The notes beneath the pieces are model-generated. The model had not been told where the DNA came from. It did no database searches and saw only the letters and a list, made by a program, of their open reading frames with translations. A stretch of 47,844 bases of DNA, taken from NCBI GenBank assembly GCA_030838475.1, contig JAUZFP010000097.1, positions 1 to 47,844 on the forward strand, written 5' to 3'. The position numbers were made by a program, and so were the translations under genes. Shown here piece by piece: positions 19,242-27,057 of the stretch. Position 1 is the stretch's first letter. Each line of letters starts with the position of its first letter. The DNA comes from Actinomycetota bacterium (GTDB lineage: Bacteria > Actinomycetota > Actinomycetes > Actinomycetales > Microbacteriaceae).

Positions 19242-19265
19242 TTGAACCTGTTCAGACCTGTTCAA
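19242..19265. promoter_or_regulatory. Candidate operator upstream of the permease-gntR operon
   Basis: TTGAAC and GTTCAA form an inverted repeat 12 bp apart. Within it, ACCTGTTCA occurs twice as a direct repeat with a 10-bp period (19246-19254 and 19256-19264). It lies 26 bp upstream of the permease start. The adjacent GntR protein is the obvious candidate to bind it; this is inferred from position. Confidence 0.5.
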
Positions 19266-19302
19266 TCCGTGCGCTTACGGTACAACCGTCACCCGGGCGG
19301 TG

Positions 19303-20511
19303 TCAACGCGTACGACGACGGGACAGCCAGAAATCCGAGGCAAGGATGAACACCACGCCGACGATGGTGATGATCACGTCGGCCAGCGGCAGGATGCGCA
19401 GCCCCGATTGGTCCAGCAGGAGCCCGCCGACGAGCGCTCCGCCGCCGATCCCGACATTGAACGCCGTCGTCTGCAGCGCGACCGCGGTCTCGCGCATCCT
19501 CGCAGATGCGACGTGCAGCATCCGGGTCTGGATGATCGCCGGGCCACCGCCGAACGCAACTCCCCAGACCACGAGTGCGCCGATCACGACGGGCTGGCGG
19601 TCGCCGAACAGCCAGAGCGCGAACACAGCGACCGCGACGATCGCGAACGCCACCACAAAGCCGCCGCGGGGGAACCGGTCCGCAACAAAGCCTGCGAGCA
19701 CCAGGCCAACCGCTCCCGCGCCGCCATAGAGCAACAGCAGGCCCGGAACACCGCCGGAGCCGAAGCCACCCACGGAGATGAGCCAGGGCGCAATGTAGGT
19801 GTAGAAGATGTTTTGTGAGGTGATGAGCAACAGGATCACGATGCACAGCACGGCGACCGAAGAGATGCTGCGATCCTTCCGCAGCGGCAGGGGAATCTCG
19901 CCCGTTGCGAGGCGCACCCGGTGGTCGACCGCGGGCAGGTACCGCACCACGAGCACCGTGAGGATCAGGATGAGTCCCGCCATGAACGCGAACGCGAGGC
20001 GCCAGCCCAGCGCATGCCCAATGGCGGTGCCGACCGGCACGCCGAGCACGAATGCCGCGGTCGCGCCGCTCGCCGTGATCGCCACGGCGCGCCCGAGTTG
20101 GTGCTTGGGCACCAGGTGTGCGGCATACCCACCCACCACGGCCCAGAACAGACCGTGGGCGAGGCCACCGACGACACGAGCGACCACGAGGAATCCATAC
20201 GTGGGCGCGACCGCCGCGCCGAGGGCACCGATCGCAATGATGATCAGGACGACGACGACGAGCCCCTTGCGCGAGTAACTCCTGGTCAGAATGGAGAGCG
20301 GTGTCGTCGCCAGAACGACGGTCGCGGCGAAGATCGTCACAAGCAACCCGACCTGTGACAGCGAGACGTGGTACTCGCGCGCCATCTCCGGCAGCAGCCC
20401 CGTGGGCAGAAACTCGGTCGTCACCGAGACGAATATCGCCAGGGCGAGAGTGACAAGCCCCAGCCAGGGAAACGGACGAACCGATCGGTTCTCTTCGGTC
20501 GATTCAGCCAT
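19303..20511 (-). CDS. MFS transporter, DHA1-type drug/sugar efflux family
   Basis: A proton-coupled exporter with about 12 membrane segments in 402 residues. The start at MAESTEENRSV is used because the region beyond it would overlap the divergent purU promoter. Family features are an acidic first helix region (TTEFLPTGLLPEM), GLAHGLFWAVVGGYAA in helix 4-5, and a mid-protein cytoplasmic loop. The closest general group is the AraJ/YdhP-like sugar or drug efflux proteins. The natural substrate is unknown. It is divergent from purU, with 39 bp between the two starts. Confidence 0.87.
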   Translation of the reverse strand: MAESTEENRSVRPFPWLGLVTLALAIFVSVTTEFLPTGLLPEMAREYHVSLSQVGLLVTIFAATVVLATTPLSILTRSYSRKGLVVVVLIIIAIGALGAAVAPTYGFLVVARVVGGLAHGLFWAVVGGYAAHLVPKHQLGRAVAITASGATAAFVLGVPVGTAIGHALGWRLAFAFMAGLILILTVLVVRYLPAVDHRVRLATGEIPLPLRKDRSISSVAVLCIVILLLITSQNIFYTYIAPWLISVGGFGSGGVPGLLLLYGGAGAVGLVLAGFVADRFPRGGFVVAFAIVAVAVFALWLFGDRQPVVIGALVVWGVAFGGGPAIIQTRMLHVASARMRETAVALQTTAFNVGIGGGALVGGLLLDQSGLRILPLADVIITIVGVVFILASDFWLSRRRTR

Positions 20512-20550
20512 CCGAACCAGCGTATCGATAGCGGGCAATACGCTTGGACC

Positions 20551-21408
20551 GTGAGCGAGAACACGACCCACTGGATCCTGACCCTGGTCTGCCGAGACCA
20601 GCCGGGAATCGTTCACGCGATCAGTGGCGCCATCGTGCAGGCGGCCGGCAACATCACGGAGTCCCAGCAGTTCTCGAGCGCGGATACGGGCACGTTCTTT
20701 ATGCGGTTGCAGGTCGAGTCATCCATCGACAGGCCCGGTTTCGAGAGTGCCATCGCACCCATCACGTCGAAGTACGGGATGACCTGGCAGCTCGACATCG
20801 TCGGTCGACCCCTGCGCACACTGGTGTTAGTCTCGAAGGCCGCGCACTGCCTGAACGACCTTCTGTATCGTGAGCGCGCCGGACAACTGTCGATCGATGT
20901 CCCCATCGTGCTCAGCAACCACCGCGAGCTGGGCGGCCTCGCCGAGTTCTACGACGTGCCCTTCGAATCGCATCCCGTTGCCAGCGCCGGGCAGAAGCTC
21001 GCGTTCGAGGACCGGGTGCTGGACGTCGTCGACGAGTTCGCCGTCGAACTGGTTGTCCTCGCTCGCTACATGCAGATCCTGTCCCCCGAGCTCTGTGCGG
21101 CACTGAGCGGCCGGATCATCAACATCCACCACTCCTTCCTGCCGGGCTTCAAGGGCGCGAACCCGTACAAGCAGGCGCACGCACGCGGCGTCAAACTCAT
21201 CGGCGCCACCGCGCACTTCGTCACGAGCGACCTCGATGAGGGACCCATCATCGAGCAGAACGTCGTGCGCGTCGACCACTCGCGCTCGCCCGCTGAACTG
21301 GTCGCGATCGGGCAGGACGAGGAATCCAGAACGCTCACCCAGGCGGTGAAGTGGTTCGCGGAGCACCGCGTGCTGCTCGACCAGAACCGCACCATCATCT
21401 TCAGGTAG
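20551..21408 (+). CDS. purU: Formyltetrahydrofolate deformylase PurU
   Basis: Hydrolyses 10-formyl-THF to THF and formate, balancing the folate pools. The 285-residue protein has an N-terminal ACT domain (TLVCRDQPGIVHAISG) at residues 8-85. A formyltransferase-fold domain follows, with the catalytic blocks INIHHSFLPGFKGANPY (Asn/His) and GATAHFVTSDLDEGPIIEQ (Asp). The GTG start matches the usual N-terminus. nagA follows after 9 bp, so they may share a transcript. Confidence 0.95.
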   Translation: MSENTTHWILTLVCRDQPGIVHAISGAIVQAAGNITESQQFSSADTGTFFMRLQVESSIDRPGFESAIAPITSKYGMTWQLDIVGRPLRTLVLVSKAAHCLNDLLYRERAGQLSIDVPIVLSNHRELGGLAEFYDVPFESHPVASAGQKLAFEDRVLDVVDEFAVELVVLARYMQILSPELCAALSGRIINIHHSFLPGFKGANPYKQAHARGVKLIGATAHFVTSDLDEGPIIEQNVVRVDHSRSPAELVAIGQDEESRTLTQAVKWFAEHRVLLDQNRTIIFR

Positions 21409-21417
21409 GCGGGAATC

Positions 21418-22548
21418 GTGACGACACTCTTCACGCACGCACGCAAGCTGGATGCCGCGGGACAGGTCGACGATTTCTGGATGGTCGTCGACGGTGACAC
21501 GATCGTCTCCGTCGGCACGGGCGCCGCACCATCAGCCGACGAGTCAGTCGATCTCGCCGGTGACTGGCTCACGCCCGGCTTCATCGACCTTCATTCTCAT
21601 GGTGCCGGGGGCTTCTCCTACGACGACGGGGCCGAGGCGATCGAGTCCGCCCTGGCGGTGCACCGCGTCCACGGCACTACCCGGTCGCTGATCAGCCTCG
21701 TGGCCAATCCGATCGCCGCGCTCGAATCGAGCCTTGCCACGATCGCCGGGCTCGTGGACTCGGACCCACTGGTGCTGGGCTCCCACCTCGAGGGTCCGTA
21801 CCTGTCGCCGGAGCGACCAGGGGCACACAACCCGGAGTTTCTCCGCGACCCGCAGCCCGCCGAGCTCGACCGCCTGCTGGACGCTGCCCGCCGCACCCTG
21901 CGCCAGATCACGATCGCACCCGAACTGCCCAACGCGCTCGAGCTGATCGAGATCCTGGTCGAAAACCGAGTCGTGGTCGCCGTTGGCCACAGCCAGGCCG
22001 ACTTCGAGTTGACTCGCGTTGCCTTCGACCTGGGCGCACGCCTGCTTACTCACGCCTTCAACGCGATGCCGGGGATCGGCCACCGTGCGCCGGGCCCCGT
22101 CGTCGCGGCGTTCGAGGACTCGCGCGTGACCATCGAGCTCATCCTCGACGGCGAGCACGTGCATCCGGATGTCGCGGCTCTTGCATTTCGCTCGGCGCCC
22201 GACCGGATTGCACTCATCACGGACGCGATGGCCGCGGCGGGCGGATCCGATGGCGAGTACCCGCTCGGTTCGCTCACGGTCCAGGTTCGCGACGGCCTTG
22301 CACACATCGCTGGGACACACACGCTCGCGGGGTCGACCCTCACCCAGGATCGCGCGCTGCGATTAGCGATCGAGCGGGTCGGTGTGGCGCCCGCGGAAGC
22401 CATCGCCGCGTTGACCCTCACGCCCGCGCGCGTCCTCGGGTTAGATGCCCGACACGGCCTGCTCGCCCCCGGCTATGTGGCCGACGCCGTGCAACTCGAC
22501 TCCCCCTGGAGCGTCCGCCGCGTCTGGGCGAACGGCGAACCCCTCTAA
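21418..22548 (+). CDS. nagA: N-acetylglucosamine-6-phosphate deacetylase NagA
   Basis: Removes the acetyl group from GlcNAc-6-P to give glucosamine-6-P, the NagB substrate. The 376-residue amidohydrolase has the metal motif DLHSHGAGG near residue 58, HLEGPYLSPERPGAHNP near 122, the histidines GHSQAD and LLTHAFNAM, and the catalytic Asp in ITDAMAAAG. The length is normal. The GTG start lies 9 bp after purU. It is convergent with nagB. The inverted-repeat unit starts at the base after its stop codon. Confidence 0.95.
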   Translation: MTTLFTHARKLDAAGQVDDFWMVVDGDTIVSVGTGAAPSADESVDLAGDWLTPGFIDLHSHGAGGFSYDDGAEAIESALAVHRVHGTTRSLISLVANPIAALESSLATIAGLVDSDPLVLGSHLEGPYLSPERPGAHNPEFLRDPQPAELDRLLDAARRTLRQITIAPELPNALELIEILVENRVVVAVGHSQADFELTRVAFDLGARLLTHAFNAMPGIGHRAPGPVVAAFEDSRVTIELILDGEHVHPDVAALAFRSAPDRIALITDAMAAAGGSDGEYPLGSLTVQVRDGLAHIAGTHTLAGSTLTQDRALRLAIERVGVAPAEAIAALTLTPARVLGLDARHGLLAPGYVADAVQLDSPWSVRRVWANGEPL

Positions 22549-22606
22549 CACGCTGCACTTTGTTGACCCCGCGGGTCCTGTAAGTGGTGCGCGGTCAACA
22601 AAGTGC
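22549..22606. repeat. Left palindromic terminal repeat of the nagA-nagB intergenic unit
   Basis: Perfect 14-bp arms GCACTTTGTTGACC (22555-22568) and its complement (22593-22606) enclose a 24-bp core, so this can fold as a long hairpin directly after nagA. The first 54 bases match the right repeat in inverted orientation at 50 of 54 positions. It probably also ends nagA transcription. Confidence 0.75.
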
Positions 22607-22635
22607 GGCGGCGTGTACGTGGGTACTCTGTCCGG

Positions 22636-22971
22636 ATGGTGGAATCGGACGCTCAACGTCGGTATCGCGTGGATGCCAAAACGCTTGCCGCCGTCGGACA
22701 GCAACTCTCTGAGGCTGATCTGCCCGACATCGAGGTTCGGCTGCCAAAACCTCTTGCGGAACTCGCCGTTGCGGCATGGGAGAGGGACGAAGACGGACAA
22801 CGAGACGTTGAGGACTTTGAGCAAGCAGTCCAACGCGGACGAGCGGCAACGCTAGCGCCGATAGGGCTCTCCATCGTCGAGAGGGGACGGATCGAAGGCG
22901 ACGAGATCGTAGTGGCGTTGGACCCTGGACTTGTCGGTGGCGCTATTAACGCCGCGGATGAATCGAGCTGA
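22636..22971 (+). CDS. Small hypothetical protein inside the inverted-repeat unit
   Basis: The function is not recognised. The 111-residue product starts at ATG (MVESDAQRRYRVDAKT). An in-frame GTG at 22603 lies inside the left repeat and would add 11 residues. The protein is acidic and soluble, with a helical middle region (ELAVAAWERDEDGQRDVEDFEQAV). The C-terminal half is more hydrophobic (APIGLSIVERGRIEGDEIVVALDPGLVGG). There is no clear ribosome site, so translation may be leaderless. Its base composition is less GC-rich than the flanking nag genes. A hairpin terminator follows. The two flanking inverted repeats suggest it arrived or moves as a unit. Confidence 0.55.
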   Translation: MVESDAQRRYRVDAKTLAAVGQQLSEADLPDIEVRLPKPLAELAVAAWERDEDGQRDVEDFEQAVQRGRAATLAPIGLSIVERGRIEGDEIVVALDPGLVGGAINAADESS

Positions 22972-22981
22972 TCACAAAACA

Positions 22982-23010
22982 CCGCCCGCCTCGCTTCGGG
23001 CGGGAGTTTG
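22982..23010 (+). terminator. Hairpin terminator after the small hypothetical gene
   Basis: CCGCCCG and CGGGCGG pair across an 8-base loop and are followed by GAGTTTG, starting 11 bp after the stop codon. The T-rich end merges into the right terminal repeat. Confidence 0.75.
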
Positions 23011-23060
23011 TTGACTGCGCACCACTTACAGGAACCGCGCGGTCAACAAAGTGCGGCGTG
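23007..23060. repeat. Right palindromic terminal repeat of the nagA-nagB intergenic unit
   Basis: Inverted copy of the repeat at 22549-22602 (50 of 54 bases identical, no gaps). Its own arms TTTGTTGAC and GTCAACAAA form a hairpin. It ends one base before the nagB stop triplet, mirroring the left copy's contact with nagA. Confidence 0.75.
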
Positions 23061-23061
23061 G

Positions 23062-23835
23062 CTAGGGGGTCTCCCAGGGGAGGCGGTTGTCCCAGGCGTA
23101 ACGGTAGTAGTCCGCGTTCTTTAGCCCGGATGCTGCCGCCTCGTCGACGACGACCGTGACGTGCGGGTGCAACTGCACGGCCGATCCCGGCGCGCTCGCA
23201 CTAAGCGGTCCCTCGATGGCCGCGGCGATCGCGGCAGCCTTCGATGCGCCGAAGGCAAGCAGGATGAGGTGTCGCGCGCGCAGGATCGTCCCGAGACCCT
23301 GGGTGAGGCAGTGCATCGGAACCTCGTCGGGCGATGCGAAGAATCTCGCATTGTCCGCGCGCGTGCGTGCCGTGAGCGTCTTGATGCGGGTGAGTGAGCC
23401 GAAGGATGACCCCGGCTCGTTGAAGCCGATGTGGCCGGTTCCGCCGATGCCGAGTAGCTGGATGTCGACGCCACCGGCCGCGACCAGGTCCGCCTCGTAG
23501 CGCTCCCCCGCGGTCTCGAGCGGACCACCGTCGTCGCCCGGCACGCGAACGAGCGCGGGCGTCATCCCGAGCGGCTCGACAACGTCGCGCGTGATGACCG
23601 AGCGGTAGCTTTCCGGATGTCCGACCGGCAGTCCCACATATTCGTCGAGCGCGAACCCACGAACACGACTCAGGTCGAGCGACCGTCGCGCGATGGCTTC
23701 GTAGCTCGAGAGCGGCGACGTCCCTGTTGCGAGTCCAAGAACGGCGTCGGGCCTTTTCGCGATGAGCGCCACCACGGCATCCGCTGTGATCTCGCCACCA
23801 GCCTCGGCGGACTCGACGATGACTACCTCTGCCAC
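23062..23835 (-). CDS. nagB: Glucosamine-6-phosphate deaminase NagB
   Basis: Converts glucosamine-6-P to fructose-6-P and ammonia, linking amino sugars to glycolysis. The 257-residue protein has LGLATGTSPLSSYEAI (phosphate binding), LDEYVGLP with the catalytic Asp, and GIGGTGHIGFNEPGSSF. It is the last gene of the long amino-sugar operon. Its start overlaps the ROK kinase gene by 13 bp. Its stop abuts the right repeat of the intergenic unit. Confidence 0.95.
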   Translation of the reverse strand: MAEVVIVESAEAGGEITADAVVALIAKRPDAVLGLATGTSPLSSYEAIARRSLDLSRVRGFALDEYVGLPVGHPESYRSVITRDVVEPLGMTPALVRVPGDDGGPLETAGERYEADLVAAGGVDIQLLGIGGTGHIGFNEPGSSFGSLTRIKTLTARTRADNARFFASPDEVPMHCLTQGLGTILRARHLILLAFGASKAAAIAAAIEGPLSASAPGSAVQLHPHVTVVVDEAAASGLKNADYYRYAWDNRLPWETP

Positions 23836-24725
23836 GGCGTCGCCCCCAGCCAGGCTGCGCCGGTCGCGGCGGTCGACGCGTCGGGAGAAAGGATGCGTAC
23901 CCGGGTACCGAGTTCGAGGGACGTGATGAACGGCGAATTCGTCTCCCAGTCGGTGAAGACCGCCCGCACGGCGCCGAGCAGCTCGTCACCCATCGCGCTG
24001 ATTCCGCCGCCGATGACGACGACATCGACATCGAGCGTCAGCACCAGGATCCGGACGGCGGAGGCGACTCCGTCAAACATCCGCCTACGGATTTCGATCG
24101 CCTCCGGGTCGCCTGCCTTCGCCGCCGCAATCATGTCGGATACCGAGCCCGGCCGCTGGGACGCGATGCCAGAGCCGGATGCGAGAACCTCGAGTGCCCC
24201 GGGCTGCCCGTCGACGTCGAGTGGGCCCGCCGGATCGACGAGGATGTGTCCGATCTCGCCGGCGGCGCCGCGCGAGCCCCGCCAGAGCTTGCCACCGAGC
24301 ACCAGCCCGGCGGCGAGGCCCGTCCCGAGATTGAGGTAGGCCAGCGAGTTGGTGGCATCCAGTCCGAGTTGGTGGAATGCGCCCAGCGCCGCCGCGTTCA
24401 CATCGTTTTCGACCCGAACCGGGCGGCCGAGATTCGCGCCGAGGAGGGCACCGAGGTCCAGACGGGCGACACCGAGGTTGCGAGCATGGGTGACGGTACC
24501 GTGCTCCGCATCGACCGCGCCGGGGATCCCGACCCCGATCGAGGCGAACGATGACGGTTCGACCCCGGCCGCGCCGGCGAGCGCGCGCACCACATCCGTG
24601 GCCGTGCTCAAGACGGCGTCGTGCCCCCACCCCGTCGGCAGGCGAAGGGAATGGGCCACCGCTCCCGCGTCATCGAGAACGACGGCATCCGTGTTGGTGC
24701 CGCCGATGTCCACTCCGACTCTCAC
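23823..24725 (-). CDS. ROK family sugar kinase, probable N-acetylglucosamine kinase
   Basis: Probably phosphorylates GlcNAc released by NagZ. The 300-residue protein has the ATP phosphate loop DIGGTNTDAVV at residue 6, VENDVNAAALGA with the catalytic-type Asp, and NLGTGLAAGLVLGG. The ROK zinc site is degenerate: after EIGHILVDPAG the usual Cys-x-Cys-Gly...Cys-x-Glu segment reads DVDGQPGALE with no cysteines. The GTG start overlaps the nagZ stop by 4 bp, and the gene overlaps nagB by 13 bp. No helix-turn-helix is present, so it is a kinase rather than a regulator. Confidence 0.85.
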   Translation of the reverse strand: MRVGVDIGGTNTDAVVLDDAGAVAHSLRLPTGWGHDAVLSTATDVVRALAGAAGVEPSSFASIGVGIPGAVDAEHGTVTHARNLGVARLDLGALLGANLGRPVRVENDVNAAALGAFHQLGLDATNSLAYLNLGTGLAAGLVLGGKLWRGSRGAAGEIGHILVDPAGPLDVDGQPGALEVLASGSGIASQRPGSVSDMIAAAKAGDPEAIEIRRRMFDGVASAVRILVLTLDVDVVVIGGGISAMGDELLGAVRAVFTDWETNSPFITSLELGTRVRILSPDASTAATGAAWLGATPWQR

Positions 24726-26194
24726 TGCTTCTCTTCCGTTTCTGATGAGCACTTCTCAAGCCAGGCGGCGAGCGCCTGGCCCACATATCGCGACGCACCA
24801 AAGGTCGCCACATCCGCGTAGCGCCGGTCGTCGGACGGCCAGCCCATGTCGATCACAAGAGTGGATGCGTCACGCTCGCGCGCCAAGTTAACCAGTTCCC
24901 GCACCCAAGCATGGCGGTGGTTGTCCTTGCCCACGATGACCAGCTGCGTGCCGGGAGACAGCGTGTCGGGAAGAGCGTCCCCTTCGTGCAGGGGAAGCAC
25001 CTCGACTCCGGCGGCGGCGAGCCCCCAGGGTGACGCTCCGACGGCGATATTGGCGGTCGTTTCGATGCTCACAATGTGTCGGTCGGGATTCACGACGACC
25101 CCACGCGTGACGTCGAACGCCGCTATGGCGGGCTCCAGTGGGAAGCGCGGCTCGGCCGCCTCGAGTACCGGTACGGCTCCGGCATCCGTCGCCAGGCTCC
25201 GTGCGAGGCCGCGGTTGCGCTCCCGCGCTTCATCCACGCGCCGAGGGGCAAGCGTGCCGTCCGCCAGCGCGGTCGCGATCGCAGCCTCGATCTCGCCGAG
25301 CTCGTCGTCCGTGTTCTCCGTGCCGATGCACAGCAGGTCTGCACCCGCCGCCAGCGCCCGCACAGCTGCAATGGGGATGCCCGTCTCGCCGCTCGCTCCG
25401 CGCATGTCGAGGGCATCCGTCACGATGACGCCTTTGAAGCCGAGTTCCGTGCGAAGAAGGTCGCCGAGCACGCGCGAGGACAGCGTCGCCGGGTGGTCGG
25501 CGTCCAGCTGGGGCAGAAGGATGTGCGACGTCATGACGGTGCGTGTGCCCGCCGCAATCGCGGCCGCGAAGGGGACCAACTCGCGCTCGCGAAGCTGCTC
25601 GAGAGAGCGGTCGACGACAGGCAGCGCAAGGTGGGAGTCCGTCGCGGTATCTCCGTGGCCCGGAAAGTGTTTGACGCTCGCGGCAACAGCGGTCGACTGA
25701 AGGCCGGTCACCCACGCCGTCGTGTGACGCGCGACGAGGTCGGCGGATGCCCCGAAGCTGCGCGTACCGATCACCGGGTTGTCCGGGTTCGAGTTGATGT
25801 CGACGTCTGGGGCGAAGTTGAGGTTGACGCCGACGCGGCGGAGCTCCCAGCCGACACTCATTGCCACGGCCGCGGTGAAGTCGACGTCGTCGATTCGACC
25901 GAGGAGGGCGTTACCCGGATACGGCGAGCCCGAACTGCTGTAAATCCTTGTGACATCACCGCCCTCCTCGTCGATGGCGATCAGCGCGAGCGGGTTCGCC
26001 TCGCGGATCGCGTCCGTGAGCGCGCGCAGCTGCCCGGCCGATTCGATGTTCGTCGCGAACAGGCAGACGCCGGCGAGCCCTGCGCGAAGGCGGGTTGCCA
26101 GCCAGTCGGGAAGCGTCGGGCCGACGAATCCCGGGAGTAAGACGCCGCCGGCGGCGGAATCGGCTCCTGAGCCAGTCGAAGGCGGGGGTGTCAT
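24722..26194 (-). CDS. nagZ: GH3 beta-N-acetylhexosaminidase (NagZ family)
   Basis: Releases GlcNAc from imported chito-oligosaccharides or peptidoglycan fragments. The 490-residue GH3 protein has KHFPGHGDTATDSH, holding the His/Asp acid-base pair typical of NagZ, and the nucleophile block VIVTDALDMRGAS. There is no signal peptide, so it acts in the cytoplasm after import by the adjacent ABC transporter. A C-terminal domain of about 130 residues follows the catalytic barrel, as in Gram-positive NagZ. It lies 5 bp after the permease gene. Confidence 0.92.
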   Translation of the reverse strand: MTPPPSTGSGADSAAGGVLLPGFVGPTLPDWLATRLRAGLAGVCLFATNIESAGQLRALTDAIREANPLALIAIDEEGGDVTRIYSSSGSPYPGNALLGRIDDVDFTAAVAMSVGWELRRVGVNLNFAPDVDINSNPDNPVIGTRSFGASADLVARHTTAWVTGLQSTAVAASVKHFPGHGDTATDSHLALPVVDRSLEQLRERELVPFAAAIAAGTRTVMTSHILLPQLDADHPATLSSRVLGDLLRTELGFKGVIVTDALDMRGASGETGIPIAAVRALAAGADLLCIGTENTDDELGEIEAAIATALADGTLAPRRVDEARERNRGLARSLATDAGAVPVLEAAEPRFPLEPAIAAFDVTRGVVVNPDRHIVSIETTANIAVGASPWGLAAAGVEVLPLHEGDALPDTLSPGTQLVIVGKDNHRHAWVRELVNLARERDASTLVIDMGWPSDDRRYADVATFGASRYVGQALAAWLEKCSSETEEKQ

Positions 26195-26199
26195 TCGTG

Positions 26200-27057
26200 T
26201 TAGCCCTTAACCGCGCCGCTGACGAGGCCGGACGTCATCCGGCCCTGCACGAACAGGAAGAAGATGATGACGGGAACCGCGACCAGCGTCGATGCGGCCA
26301 TGACCTGTCCCCAGTCGGTCGCCCGGCTTGCCGACTGCTGGATGAAGCCCTGCAGCCACAGCGGAAGCGTGGCCGATGCATTGTCCGGAAGCACCACCAG
26401 CGCGATCGTGAACTCATTCCACACCTGCAGGAACGCGTACACCCCGCTCGCGATGAGCCCCGGAGCGAGCAGCGGGAAGGTGATTCGCAGGAATGCCTGC
26501 GTGCGGCTGAGCCCGTCGACCATGGCGGCCTCCTCGAGTTCGATCGGGATGCCCGCAACGAATCCGCGGAGCATCCAGATCGTGAAGGGGACGACAGACG
26601 CGGTGTAGAGCACGCTGATGCCGATGACCGAGTTGAGGAGCCCGACGCTGGAGAGAAGTTTGTACTGTGCGATAAACAGCCCCTCGGCCGGCAGCATCTG
26701 GATCAGGAGGACGGCGAGCACGAACGCCTTGCGGCCGCGGAACCGGAACCGGCTGATGGCGAGTGCCGCCAGGAACGCGAACAGCAGGCAGAGCACCACA
26801 ACGATGAGGGCAATCACGACGCTCATCCCGAGCGCCGGGAAGAAGGTGCCCCCCGCGAAGACCGCGCTGAAGTTCGCGAAGGATCCGCCAATCGGAAGGA
26901 AGGTTGGCGTGGCATCCTGCAGCACGACATTCGAGAGCAGGGAGGAGTTGAGCATCCAGTAGACCGGGAACACCCAGATCAGCGCGACGACAACTCCGAT
27001 GATCGAGTACAGGACCTTGGATCGCCGAACTCGAGGACGTAGTCGAATGGTGGTCAT
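26200..27057 (-). CDS. Sugar ABC transporter permease, MalG-like (system 1)
   Basis: Membrane subunit of an oligosaccharide importer. The 285-residue protein has about six membrane segments and the EAA loop IELEEAAMVDGLSRTQAFLRITFPLLAPG near residue 190. The start at 27057 gives the normal MalG N-terminus; the much longer upstream frame is rejected. It overlaps the MalF-like gene by 4 bp and is followed by nagZ. No ATPase gene is in the operon, so a shared MsiK-type ATPase elsewhere is expected. Confidence 0.93.
   Translation of the reverse strand: MTTIRLRPRVRRSKVLYSIIGVVVALIWVFPVYWMLNSSLLSNVVLQDATPTFLPIGGSFANFSAVFAGGTFFPALGMSVVIALIVVVLCLLFAFLAALAISRFRFRGRKAFVLAVLLIQMLPAEGLFIAQYKLLSSVGLLNSVIGISVLYTASVVPFTIWMLRGFVAGIPIELEEAAMVDGLSRTQAFLRITFPLLAPGLIASGVYAFLQVWNEFTIALVVLPDNASATLPLWLQGFIQQSASRATDWGQVMAASTLVAVPVIIFFLFVQGRMTSGLVSGAVKG

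Noticed and set aside
20521-20530. GTATCGATA as a further REP-like copy
   Set aside because: It lacks the TCGAGTAG partner block and hairpin core.
22549-23060. Complete insertion sequence
   Set aside because: The single small gene has no transposase features, and no clear target duplication is seen.
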